The notes beneath the pieces are model-generated. The model was not told the DNA's origin. It worked only from the letters and a program-made list of their open reading frames with translations, and did not search any database. 64,000 nucleotides of DNA, from NCBI GenBank assembly GCA_013400975.1, contig WBMZ01010916.1, forward strand, positions 241,909 to 305,908. The letters are read 5' to 3'. Made by a program: the position numbers and the translations under genes. Shown piece after piece: positions 43,288 through 56,800 of the stretch; within the stretch, counting starts at the first letter, position 1, and each line of letters starts with the position of its first letter. The stretch is from Atrichornis clamosus (Eukaryota; Chordata; Aves; Passeriformes; Menuridae).

Positions 43288-46200
43288 AGCTCCTCTATAT
43301 GCTATGTATCCATATAAATTCATATAGGATATATTTCACATCCCTACAAGGCATTTGTCAACAATAAGTGTATGCATGAGACATCCAATTTGCTATTTGT
43401 TTTCTCTTGCTCCTTCATCACATCCTTTTCTACCCCTTTACTGTCTTCTTTCATGTCATCCTCTCTTAAACCAGGGCCAATCCACAGCCTTGCTTGCAGA
43501 GCTTTCTGTTGGGGAATTCTAGCTGAAAATTCATATGATTAGAAAATAGCAGACTACATGCTCTCTTTCTTGACTCAAACACAAACCAAATTGCTTTATC
43601 CTGAATACCTACTACTGTGTCTAATGTGCTAATAGACATTTTCAGCATTTAACATATTTTATTCAGTCATGCTCAAAAATAAACCACCTGTAACTTCTTA
43701 TGCCACCTAAGCCATGGTTTAAATTTCAGAAGATACAAATCCCAGGTTGGAAAAACTGGCAGGGTCAAAGTAGATCCAAGTATATTGAATTCTTCCCATA
43801 GGGTCTTAAATCTGAATCACCATCTCCTTACATCTCCAGAACACTTGCCACAATAAAGCAGGTTTATGATTCCAGCAGAGACACAAAATTTTCTTTTTTG
43901 TGATAATGCAAATCCTTATGACTATTTCGTCTTTTCCTGTAGTCTCTCATCTTTCAGCCATTATGTGACTATAGACAGAAACATTATGCACCCATTTATA
44001 AAATGAGAATAGATTTCTGAGAAATATCTTATTTATTATTATCTATTAATCTTATCTATTTTTATCCTTAAGTACTCTCTTCAGGATGAAAGATCTTTAT
44101 ATTTAAGTGTGCCATCTCCAATTACTACTTTTCAAAGAACTAACATCTTCATTCAGAGGTTACTTACCTGTTCCTTTTTTTTTTTTCCAGGATTGTCATA
44201 TTTTTCTATAGGTCAGGCTGAGCACCTGGCATCTCAGACCTGTAGGACTCAAAGAATGGCATTCTTTCCAACCTGGCAACTCTCTGGCATTGAACAGTTA
44301 CATTTTGAACGTGGCACAGCAAAGCACTACAGTGATGGTGTAAAGTGCATCTCGCAGGAGGACATGCAAGTGTGCAATCAATTCCAGCAGATGCAGAAGT
44401 GAGAAGGAACATATTCTGCCATTCTGGCATATGCCTTTTTGCATTAAAGGACTCCAAGTTAATGTCTTTCCAAACAGCTGAATATAATCAAGATGAAAAC
44501 CTAAGACTGTTTAGATAGAGTTAATTTTTATAAAGCAACTGCATAACCAGGTGCTTGTCCATAAAAAAAAAAAAAAAAGAATGTCTAAAGGTGCAGAACA
44601 GCTGCAGACCCTTTTAAATGCAACAGAGCAGTGGGTAAGAAAGCCTCGAAAGAATAAAAGAGCTGCCCTAAAAAGCACAGAGTGTAACACATTCCCCCTC
44701 AGAGCCTTTGACTCAGTCACCCTGAATGGCTCCTTCCACAGAGCACCTCATCACAAGTCCTCTAAGAGCCTCCTCAACAAAGGGACGGGGGATAGAGACC
44801 TGTCACTTCTGAAAGCCACTGGCCCTCTTGCACTCCTGTCCTTTTGCCCACCCAAGGGTCCACCCACACATCCAGAACTGCAACGTGAAACACAGCAGCT
44901 GGCGGGGTCCATGGCTGGGAGCACACCCAGCATCTGCAGAGCCATCCCATCAGCCAGGGACATGGTCACATGCAGATGGCTCTAGCTATGATCTGCATCT
45001 AAACGTAGAGCTGCCTCTAATTAAAATTTTAATTCAGTGAATGATGAGTCTGAATTTGACCAAGCATTTCTACAAGGAACCTACTTTAAAATCTCCTGTC
45101 ATCTTTGCTTGGCAATCTCAGTGATGTGCTCACACTGTTCTAACAAAAGAACTGTTCCAGCTCCTCACTTGTCCTCATGCTGAGGTAACTCAGTGTCCTA
45201 AAGGAACCTCTGCAGCAGAGCAAAGATATAGAAGGACTTTTATAAAGTGACAAGGAAATCATCCTTCCCTTTCTTCACTCTGCTGAGCCACCAGGAAACA
45301 GGACAACCAACTGGGAGGCTCGTTCCTGTGGGATGCCCCTCTCTACAACAAAGGCAAGACATCACCTTCCCACCAGCCTCCTGCCCTGACCACCGTTGGC
45401 AGGAGCCCACGCTCTTCCTGCTGGCTACAGAGATCCAGGGAGATTAGCTTCCTAATTTAGGCACCTCTGAAAATCAGGTGGTGGAATACTCTGGGAATAC
45501 AATTCAGCACTTCAGTGGAGAGTTCAAGAGCCTCTTACAACAGTGCTCATCAGTTCTCAAGGAACATCATGTGCGGGTTTGACACATTATCTAAACGTTA
45601 ATTTATATAAACAGCACCACAGCTTATACCTACAGCTCACACGGACAAGCACACATTCATGACTGTATCCTCCTCTTCAGAACTAAAATGTATTATATCC
45701 TTATTATCACCCTTACTACATATTTCTAGAATCTTGCTCAGTACATTAAATTATTTATGTTTCCAAAAATAATTCTCCTAACATGTCATGTGTTACTTAT
45801 AATAAAAGCCGGATTTAAGACTCAAGTTCTAGCATGCAATGCATTTGATAAGCAATCATCAGGGAGGCTAATGTGGCTTGCCGAACAAAAAAAAAGCCTT
45901 CCTAAAGCTCCACATAGTATTGCAAAATTTAATGCCAAGCTAAACTATAAATTAAAGCTAACCAACCCCCAAGAGTGCTAATGGTTTTCAAGTAAGAAAA
46001 CTTACAGGGTTAAATATTTTTTTTTTTTTATACATCCAGAGTTTTTTCTCCCCATCACAAAAACAGAGCCAGATATATTTACAATTATACTACCAATTAA
46101 TCAGTTCTGTAATGTTTTTTTCATGGGAATATTTTCAGTACACCTGCTAAACACTGCTAGTACAACTGAAATCTGCAGCACTCTATCTTAATATTTGGAG

Positions 46201-49200
46201 ATGAGAATTACACTGCAAGCTAGAAAAATAAATATAGCTGTTTCTTTCCACACACACATTGATGAATATTTTCTTCCAAGCTAATTGACTCTGCATATAG
46301 CTATCAGTGTTTGGGGAGAGGTGACATCATCTCAAACAATGATTGCCATAATCAGAAGCTTACAAAAAAGGTAACTCAGAAGTGACTAATTTTAAGGAAT
46401 GCTTTCACAGGAATAAATGCATTCTCTGTTTACATTTGTCTTGCTTACAGACCAGCAATGTGTGGAGGTGGAAACAACTATGCCATATAGCAGTTAAAGA
46501 ATTAAGAGTGTAAGAACAGACATCAAGATGTCTGAGACACCTCAGATGCCCTGAAAACTTATCTTTTATTTAGTGCTGGCCAGGAATTTCCAACAAATGG
46601 TTTTTCACCAAAAAAATTCCTCCAACTTTTCCAGAGTGAACCCTTAATCCGAAATGTAACAGTTTAAACAAAATGCTTTTTTTCAAAACTCACCTCCATA
46701 CAGCCAAAGAACAAACTCAGTACACTCACATTCAAAGCCCTGATTTGCTTGATTCAGATCAAGGAGCATAACTAGAGTATCTCTAAAATGATGTGTAACC
46801 TAATCATTGCTCTTCAGACTACACTTGGATTGGCATCAATTCCATCATTTCCACTTTGTGCCATGCAAGCAATTCATCAGACCAAAGGAAGCAAAACCAA
46901 GACTAACTGAAAAATGTTGGCATATCTGAGATACAACAGGCTTTGCTTTAAGTCTCCTGGACTTACTGTCAGTTGTCTTCCCTTGTTGTGCCCTAATTGA
47001 CATTTTCTCTCAAGAACTTACACATGAATTATTTTTGAGCTGCTAAGCATTCATTATATCCATTAACAAATCAGAGGATATTAATACACAGCACTTTTGA
47101 AAATCAGTTCATTTCTATTTAAACAACAGAATTTAAATTTCAGATTTATATTTTTGTCAAAAAAATAGGTAAGTTAAAACATTCAAAATGAGAATAAAAA
47201 AGTGTAAGGGAACCCTAGAGATACACCCAAGTTTTGTGGAAACTTAGTTTGTGGGAAAACGTGGTTAAACCAGAGGCAGATGGGTGATGCACTGCAGAAC
47301 AGGCAGATTCCAGCTCTCCTGACATCCGTATCATCACCTTACCGAGCTCAGACTTTGCACAACAGTTTAGTACTTTGGGTTACAAGAGCAGAGCAAAGAC
47401 CTGCTACACCTTCTGCGTGACAAGGAGTGCCTCTCGTCACAAATCTACTGACCTTACACTTTCTTACGAAATATTTTTAAGGGAAGCAAAACTCAACAGA
47501 GCAGAACCCTTTTCTAAATACAACAGACTCCCTCTTCACTGAGGTGCACAATCTCTGGGGTACAGACAAATTTCTCACAGAGAATTCCAGCATTTTCAAA
47601 GCTCATTTCATTTTGGTACAATAAACCTTACAGCTTTTCGTTGTGGAAGGCATGAAAAGTAACACAGAAACTATCCAAATATATAGGAGTTTGGTTTTTG
47701 TATTGAAATTCAGTTTAAAATCTCTTCAACTAGAACTTAATTTAACACTAGAAACATGAGCAAACTCCTGAAATGCAATGATACATTCTCTACAAAGTCT
47801 TAATCCATATATACAAATAGCATAAAATTAAGATTTATTTAAACAAATTAAAAATAGAGTAGATGTGTTCTCCCTTAACTCAAACATCATTTCATACACT
47901 ATTTCACTTTTTAACAGTTTGCAGCCTAAAATGCTCTTTAAAGTTAAATAATGCATTTGCAAAATTAATATATAATATCAGCAGGAAGCACATATTAAGG
48001 ACTAGGTGAAGAGAGGAAACATTTTTATATCAGAATGAGGTAACTGAGAAGCAGGAGATGAAGTAGTGCTATTCTAGGTATTACAAACTGCTTGAGAAAT
48101 TTTCTTAATACACAGGATGACAATATTTTTCTGAGATAAGAAATTCGTATTTCGGTCCATGTAATCTGAGCATGCACAAAGTGAGGGTGCCCACTTCCCA
48201 CTTAAATGGGTGGGAGTCAAGGACACAGCCCCTGAAAGACCTAAGCCCTCAGAGACGAGGCAACACTCATGCCAGCTAATTTTGGATTCCAGTGAATGGG
48301 TCTCTGAGCATACTTGGATATGCCTGCCTGAATCCATGTATGTGCTTTAGCTTCATTCACAGAAAATGAAATGGAAGGTGACACTTATTCAGAAAATGTA
48401 GACTTAGACTTGCTACTCCAAAGCACTGGTGTGCACTAGAGCACAGAAATTGCTCCTTGCAGCAAGGCGGAACCTCAGTCTGACACACAACAGAAATGAT
48501 GGTGAAAGAATGATGATTTATACTGTACAGCTATTATCTATATTTATGTTTAAATATTTATTATTATATTATTTATACTCCTGGTATACTATAATAATGT
48601 CATGTTATTTACACTATCGCACAATCACCTCAGAAAGGTGACAAGAGGTGTAGAACTGCAAATAAACTAAAATTGGAAAGGACAGGAGAAGAGAGAAAAC
48701 CCGTTTGGTGTCCCGGGGGTAATCCATTCCAAGCTCCTCCCAGGTGCACCCTGAAGCCAAAGGAAGCCCCCTAGGCTATCTGATCAGCATTCTCCCTGCC
48801 CACTATCTAAACAGAGTCCTAGCATTTAAAGGCTTCTGCCCACAGTATATGTTGATATAGTTCTGTGCAGTATCATAATTTTGTACCCTAAAATCCTTTC
48901 ATTTTGTTTTCCAGTCTATTTTAAAACACAGGAAGTACCATACAGTGAAATCTCAGAAAGTTCTATGCTGTTACCATCTTTGTCATGCCATAAATGGACC
49001 ATAAATAGCACACAAGTTTTACACTTTTATCAGTTTAAACAGGAGTTTCCATTCACTACTGGTAATTCAACACACAAATACCAAATACTTTGTCTAATGA
49101 GAAAGGGTGCATTAACATTTTTTTCCAAATCAGTTTTCTCCCCCAAGCAATTCCTTTTTTAATCTTCAAAGATACTTAAGTAAGAGAAACACACCAAAAT

Positions 49201-50140
49201 AGAATCTTATTCATCTTTTCTGAATGAACAACTTGTTGTAATGAATCAGAAAACAATTCAAAATAAGCAATTATTCTTTGCTACTTGGCCACTTGAGCCC
49301 CAGCAATTTATTCAGGATACAAATACATATTTTAGCAGTACTGTTGATATGGGTTTATAAAAGGACATGGAAAAAAATAATGAGTTACTACCCTAGATTT
49401 GCACAATATCATTTCCAAAAGCACAATAACACTCTTGTATCAAATTCAGTTTTTTCAGAATTGTGCAGCAAAGAACCCTACACTACAACTGAAGAGAAGT
49501 CAGTGACTTGGTAACAACAACATACTAAATAGTGAATGAAACACAGAATGCAATACTTCATCCAGGGAGAAAAAAAGAAAGCTTGCAGAAATAGAATACA
49601 ACAATAAGCACAAAAGCCAACTAGTTTCTTAAGTCAAAATTTCTGAAAATATTAAAATGCTGTAATTTTTTTTTTTAAGTCAAGACTTGAAAAGCTTTTG
49701 CAATATTTTTAAAGAATGTTTTTGTTTGCCTTTCCTCCCATTGTTGCTGTTTCTCACTCATCAAGAAAAAAAAACTATTGCCAAAAAAAAGCCCAAACTC
49801 CATTACTGTTGTTGGATTTGTCAGAAAAACTGATAAATTAGATAATATTTCAGCAAACATACACATTGGTTTTCTACTAGAAAATTATCTTCTCTTTACA
49901 GAAATTATGTATTTTAGTTTTGATAAGAACACAGGTTATCGCTGGCAAGCCTACCATAGAATTTCACAACACCTTTCACACAACTCCAAAAACTAATTAG
50001 ACAGAATTTCAATTGAAATTGCTGAAACTTTTAAACACTTGTCTTAGAGATGGAAGATTTCTACCATGACCTGATCAGAGCTGGCCAGATCTGTGAGGTG
50101 GATTTGTACCTCTAAGACCTTCAAGGACCATAATTTCCAT

Positions 50141-50175
50141 TTAAAAAAATAAATACATTTAAAAAATAAATACAT
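50141..50175. repeat. Short AT-rich tandem duplication
   Basis: Two adjacent copies of an 18-bp unit, ttaaaaaaataaatacat, the second one A shorter. Confidence 0.8.
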
Positions 50176-51964
50176 CAACAGTAGGTTTTTAGTCTAAATA
50201 AGAATAATAACCTTTTCAATCTATCTGTTATAAGTAAAAAAGAAATGGCTATTTAATACTGTCTATGTTTATACAGAAAGGGTGTGTGAAAGAAAGCCCC
50301 CAGACCACAGAGTGGTTGCAGAGCAGCACCACAGAAGATGCCAGAAGCAGAGGGTGTGAGGTGCCACATTAAGTCTCTCCTCGGAGAATGACCAGGACTG
50401 GGGCACAGGCTCAAGCACAGCATATGATCATCCACCACAACATCTGTGGTGTTGTTCCATGTATCATGCCCTGAGAGAGAAGCTTCCTGAAAATGGACAC
50501 TGCTGCCTTGAGGCTGTGAAGTTTTAAAGCCTATAAAGTGAGAACAGAGTGAAGGTAGCCTTCCCAAAGATGCTGTGGATAGTTTCCTTTCTTGGGAACA
50601 TCCTCAGAGACCAGACCTCTACAAGCATGAAGGCACTCATGTTCTTCTAGCTTTTGTGCACAGTCCTGGGACTAGAGACTGAGGGCAAGGATTGCTCCTC
50701 AAGGTAAACTTGGACTTTGGTCTAAAGCATCTTTCTAGGTGTGAAAATTACTAAGATATTACAAATAACACACAATCTGAAAACATGGTTCACCTAAACA
50801 ACTTTTAGTGCTCCACTTGAAACCAGGCAACCTGGAAAAGCCAAACTGGAGTGCCAGTCCTTTATCCAGGCCACAGGGCAGAGGCCAGAAGACTGTTGTG
50901 CATCACTTTACCTGTAGCAGCAACAAGCTTGAGGAGAGAGGAAATCACAGAGCAACTCTCTGAAAGAATCCAACACGAGAGAAAAAGGGGCAGGAAAAGG
51001 GGGAGGAAAAGTAGAGGTTCTGCAAACAGCTGAAGACCAGATGGGCATCCTAAACTACAGTCCTCAGCCAAAGCTGGATGAGAGGCACAGCAGGGAGCAC
51101 TCACCACCTTTTGTGTCCTTAGGCCTTCAGCGTGAGGAGAGACAAGACACATGCACCCTGTGAGACTGTAAAATGCAAAATCCACCTACGCCAACTGTTT
51201 GAAGTGCCCATGCGCACACAGTGGTGTATCTGGGTAAATACTCAGAGGAGACATACACCTGCAGTGCTACAAAAACAGAGTACTACATATTTTGCAAGAT
51301 GAAGCCAAATTGATCCCTTCTTCACAACCTCTCCAAACCGCTTTGTAACTGACACATGAATTTTAAACTGGAGTCCTTATTCCTTATTGTTACTACGTAA
51401 ATGAAAGAATATGTTCTCCAACTCTGCACCCAGATTCATCCTGAAACACTCAAGTGTTCTCCCCTTGACACTAAACCATGAGCAATATCCTGAAATACTA
51501 CATGTACTACACCCACCACTTTATGCCTAATTTTTTTTAAATTAACAGATATCACAAATTTTCACCACTGTGAGTGACACAAAAAGGGATTACAAATATT
51601 CGTAAAAGTATTTCCTGTGTTGCTATCTCATTATTATTTTTATCTCTTACATCAGTTACTGGACTATGGCTAACCTACTGGTACTCCTTTTATTTCTTTA
51701 ATGTTAAGTCATTCGTGTCTTAAGAACTTGAGATATTCATTAGTAAGCCTTCTCTCCCAAAGACAACCAATAGTAAAATCTTCTAAATTAGAGATTCTAG
51801 GAAATTTAAAGAGATAAGAAAGAATTCTTACAGTGAAACAGTTCCAATTCACTAACCATTTCACCCAAAATATCTCACAAAGTATTAAAATAATGTATTT
51901 GAAAATCAGCACAGAACTGCAATTTTTCAGGCAACTAGAGTACAAATTAGTTCCAAATGTACTT

Positions 51965-51978
51965 GGGGGGGGGGGGGG
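51965..51978. repeat. Poly-G run of 14
   Basis: Fourteen consecutive G on the plus strand in otherwise AT-rich sequence. Homopolymer length is often wrong in raw sequence. Confidence 0.95.
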
Positions 51979-53564
51979 AAGTGCTATCTTTCCACCCACA
52001 TGAATATTTATTACTGTCTATATGATGGTATAAAAGCATTTGACGCAAGTCAAAGGGAATAAAAGTACATGATTGATACTGGATTCCTAAATATTCTACT
52101 TCTCCCTCTTTCCCCCTTTAGATCACTAGAGTTCACATTTTAGGAAAAAAAGGCAAACAGGAATTACTCAAAACTGACATTTTCCCTTTCCTTCAGTTAG
52201 AGGTCTCATTAACAAAACTAGATCTGGATAACATGAAAAATGCAGCAGACCCTAATCCCCTGGGTACACTCTTAATTTCACAGTCCTGCTCCAACTCTAA
52301 CTTCACTGCTTGAGCCCTGCTGGGTAGAGCAGAGCAGCTGCAGCCCTCCAGCTCAGGCCCAGCCACTCTTGGAGGTTGCACGCAAGAGAAACCAAACTGA
52401 GCTGTGCAGTCTCTGCCTGCTGGCAGGGCTCACACGCAGGCTCCTGTGGCTCCCACTGTGCTCCTGACCGCAGAGGTCACAAATCTGAGAGCTGCCAGGA
52501 TAATTAATCTGCCCAGCAGCTCAGTCCCTGCAACCCTTTTTTTCTCAGAGCAATCAGGGCCAGATATATTGGTCTGGTGGTGACAATGTTCCCAGCCACC
52601 ACTTTCCCTTGATCCTTCTCCATGGATGCGTGCCAGCTACAGAGACAAAAGTGTGGCCACTGGAGACAGGCTGCAAAAGCCATGCGGTCAGGGGACAAAA
52701 CCACCCCTGCTAGCCATCTTTCCTAGGCTTTCCTCTTCCACAGGCAGCCATTTAGTGCTTCAGGTCTTACATGTTCACATGGATACACGAGCTGTGGTGG
52801 CTTGGCTGCCTGTGCATGGGATAGCCATGGAACACATGGACTACAGATTTGGTGTTGCTTGGAAAAACAAGATTAGTTGCAGTTGCACAGCTCAGCTGAA
52901 CCATTCATGCACATTATTCCCAGAGGAAAAGATTTTTTCCAGCATTCTTCCTGACATAAAAAGGTGCTAAGGTACTTTCATAGCCAGATTGGGCTGTGCC
53001 ATGTCAAAATATAAGGCCTGCAAAGTGATGTACCTCTCTCAGCAGTGTTGATTCGGTTGTTTTGACTGGAAAGGCACTTTGTAAATGAAAAATCTCAGTT
53101 CAAAGACAGGAGATTTGCTCTAAAAAAGGAATTTTGCAAAAGATGTCTGGAAACTGAACAGACAAATGTGCTCTGTTTCTCCCAGAGACCCTCCTGGAAG
53201 CAGTCTGCGTAGGATTTTCTGGGTTTTTTTAAGCTCATCGTGTGGTTTTTTCCAGTACTATAAGTCTCTATTGTTAACTTATGCATTATTTAAAAGATAC
53301 TGAGTTTAAAAATAGCTCTAACCCGCCAAGGGAAAATGGAAAAAGCAGTGAGCTGAAAGCCACAGTGTTTCTCTCGCCGATTGTTTCAGCATGCAAGACA
53401 TCACAGCTTTCTCCCGTTTTCATTTTAATTTAGTAGCTGTCTTTGACATATGCCCACCCATTTTCACCATCAAAGTATCTGAGGATAGCTCATTCCTGAG
53501 GGTGCATATTACAAGCCTCTGTGCACCACTCAGACAGCAAATTACTACCATACTAGGACTTGAG

Positions 53565-53595
53565 AGATAGATATAGATATATATATATATATATG
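53565..53595. repeat. AT/GATA microsatellite
   Basis: gagatagatatagat followed by about ten AT units. Confidence 0.9.
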
Positions 53596-53734
53596 TAGTT
53601 AAAGCCTTTGTGTTTGAAATTTCTGTGTTCAACCCCCATGTTTTGAGTTCATCTATGAGGCAAGCAGCTAACACTCTTTAACATGTTAATGCCTACAACA
53701 CCCTTTCAAGTTACAGATTGTCTTTTATCCTGCT

Positions 53735-53825
53735 TGACAGACACAGACCAAGTTACAGTAGGATGAAGTGATTTCCCAAGACTGTAAGTGAAGCAGTGGT
53801 AGATCTTGGGACTGCCCACCCCCAA
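53735..53825 (-). mobile_element. MIR-like SINE fragment
   Basis: Read on the plus strand: gaagtgatttcccaagactg, taagtgaagcagtggtagat, cttgggactgcccaccc. This follows the reverse complement of MIR-type SINEs (aagtgacttgcccaaggtca, agtcagtggcagagc, tgggactcgaaccca). Old and diverged; only the core region is recognisable. Confidence 0.45.
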
Positions 53826-56800
53826 GGGTGTTTCCAGCTACTGGATCACCTTTTTTCTCCCTTCAGCTGCAAACAAGCACTAGACATGCAGGATGGGTGG
53901 GCTATCACAGCAGCTCACACACATAGAAAGCTCTTGCACACACTAACTGTACTCTATACAAAGAGATACCTGGGGCAAGCACCAGGCACTTGAGACAAAA
54001 AAGATAAACGGGACCAGAATATGAACATCCTGGGGCATCAGGAAGGAATTAGAAGTATATGAGGCCAATCTAAAATCAACAATGATCCTGACTCTCTATT
54101 TCATTTGTAAACTGCAGTTCAGAAGAAGACAGGCCTGGAAATACTTAACAATCTTCTGTTTATGAAAGCAGCAGCACTGAGCTCTTGTGCTGAAAAGAAC
54201 AATCCTCATGTAAAAACTATGTACACATCAGAACCAGAAGACTGTTCCATGCTGCAAGAGAAACATACATGTGTTGATTTTAGTCCAAAACATTCTTCTG
54301 GAGTTTAGCTGCCTACTGATCTTATACACTACATTAAATGGTATTTGTGAATGTTTACTCCCAAAGAAAGGAGAAAAAAGGGAAGAAGGGGGTGGGCGGG
54401 AAGGGTTACCCCATTAAAAATATAGCAGGTTCTTCACATACCTCAAAATTCTACATGCAATTGGTATTCCTTCTGTCAGGTACAGAACAATAGTGAGAAA
54501 TCTGTATGGGCAATATGACAAAAGTGTAAGGGAACAAAGCTATCACTATAAAATAAACCCATGGATAACAACAAGAGTATTCTGACAGTTTGAAAACATA
54601 TAAAAATAACCCTAAATGAACCCAAGATTTCTGAGGAAGAAACCCCCACCATCAAGCTCCTGACAAAGAGCTTGGGACAGCTCAAGAGAGGGTGGTGAGG
54701 GCTGAAATCATGGGGCTGCTGCTAAGATAACAACTTGATGTTTATGCACTAAGGAAAGCCTTAGAGAGTCCTTTCCTTACACAAGTTTGCAAACAAGGAG
54801 ACTGTTGCCTTGAAGTAATATATAATTTGTTTTATAAGTCACCCCCTTGTTATGAGGGGCAGCAGAAGTCAGTGCAAGAGCATGCAGTGAAAACACTATG
54901 AGGCTTCTAAGTGTAACAGTAGCTAAGGACAAAACAGAACAGCAAAAACAATGTTTGTGTATAAATATACCTGTATGGTCACCTTGAAATCTCCCCTTTT
55001 TGAACACATAAATATGCTCTGCAGTATTTTAGCAGAATTGGTGCAGGACTAAGATCCATACAGAGAACAGTAGCCCCATAGTGCAGCAGATACCACATGG
55101 TACCTGCAAACTTAAAAATTAAGAGAATCACATTAAAACTTTCAGCAAAGGTTGAGGGCAAGACAAAAAACCCCTTTGGTTACTCAGATCCCCATGTCTC
55201 CAGCATGGGGACAGTTCATTCTTTCCAAGTGCAAGCACAGTTTGAAATTAATGTGCAATAAAGTTGAGGAACACAAATGTTCTGGACCTGATTTCCTTAG
55301 CAAAAACAACCATATGTGAGAAGAGACAATGCAGCAAGTGAGCTAAGAAGACAGTCAGGGAAAGTCCCAAGGGAAGGAGGAGGAGAAGCATTGTTGAAAC
55401 AAAGTCACTTGTGGAACTGCAAGAGCAATGTCATGCTGTTCTTGATGTCAAGCCAAGTAACTGCAGTACTCACATTGGGAGAGTTCAAAGGGGCACTTGA
55501 TAAAGGGTATACCTTCCTGCAGCAAGTATTTTTCCTACAGTTGGAAAGTGTCTAATTCCAGAGATCCATCACATTCAGTACCATGGAGTTGAAGAAAAAT
55601 TTATCACAAAGAGCACCTGGGTGACAATAAAAGTTACAGCTTTTGCAGCTATACAGTTCAAAGCATGTGACAGTTGACAAGCAGAAAACAGTGCCCAGGT
55701 TAACAATAAACAGGCTCAGTGTGATACCAGGAGAGCAATAGGTATCCATTTTCTCTCTCAAAAAAAAAAAAAAAATCATACTGAATAATGACAAATTCAA
55801 TAAATGGGAGCAATATTGGTATAGAAAGGATGCAATGAAAAAAGCAATAGTGGTGACAGGTAAATGCTTGCACCAAGTTACAGGAAGGACACAAAAAGCA
55901 AGCAGACATTTTCTGAACTTTTGAGATCTAGCAATATCAGAGTGAGAAGGTAGATGATAATATCAACAACGCAGCATCAGCTGCCTCCTCTGTATCACAG
56001 GTGCACTGATGCTGAAAGAGGTCAAAAGCTGTGTGATATTTTGGCAAACAAGCTTCCTTAAAGGACAATGGAAGAGTCAACCGCAAATTACAAGATACTG
56101 TTCATTCAGAACTGGACACCGGTTGAGAAACAATGATGACGTTATCCAGAAGTTGTTAAAACTTTCCTGGTTTCTGGACATTCAGACTGAGACTTTAGGG
56201 GGTGTTGGTATTATTTTAATGCTGTTTTTTCTTATCTAAATTTTGTGTTTAATGTATTTTTTGTATTAAAAAAAAAACCTAAAAATTGTAAGAAAAAACC
56301 CTTAAAAAACATTTTGCAGTTAAAAATTCCAATAACCCTGAAGACATTATATTTATTCTAAGGAAGAAGACTACCTTTATTCAAAAGGGACTAGACAGGA
56401 CTGCTCAAATCGTGTACTAAAGAGAGAGAGCTTCTTTGGATTCTTACCAGATAAACAAACTCTGCTTGAAAGCATTCGTTAATAGATAATACTCAATCTC
56501 TCATTGATGGTTATAGAATGAAAGTACAAACTGTGGCATTCATGCACACCACTAAAACCAACCCTGGTATAATATTAAAATAATCTCATTACCCATTTAT
56601 TATACAAATTGGGAACATGACCATTTATTTGCAAGTTACTAAACAGGGTCACAATTTAAATAATAACAATTATTTCAAGGCATAGCTGATGTATCTGTAA
56701 GGAAAAGCAAAGCAAGAAAAACACAGCTATTCATAAACAGGAGTTTATCTGTTCACACCCTCTAATTTAATGCAACTTTTGTTAGTCACTAAACCAGCAA

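Noticed and set aside
44109..44402. Plus-strand frame of 97 codons with a convincing acceptor (poly-T then ccag) at about 44190, considered as an exon of an unknown gene
   Set aside because: No homology recognised and no partner exon or donor found. The acceptor-like signal comes from a poly-T run.
44551..44985. 144-codon plus-strand frame starting in a poly-A run
   Set aside because: The start is an A-run artefact (KKKKK). There is no known domain and no polyadenylation or target-site duplication that would make it a retrocopy.
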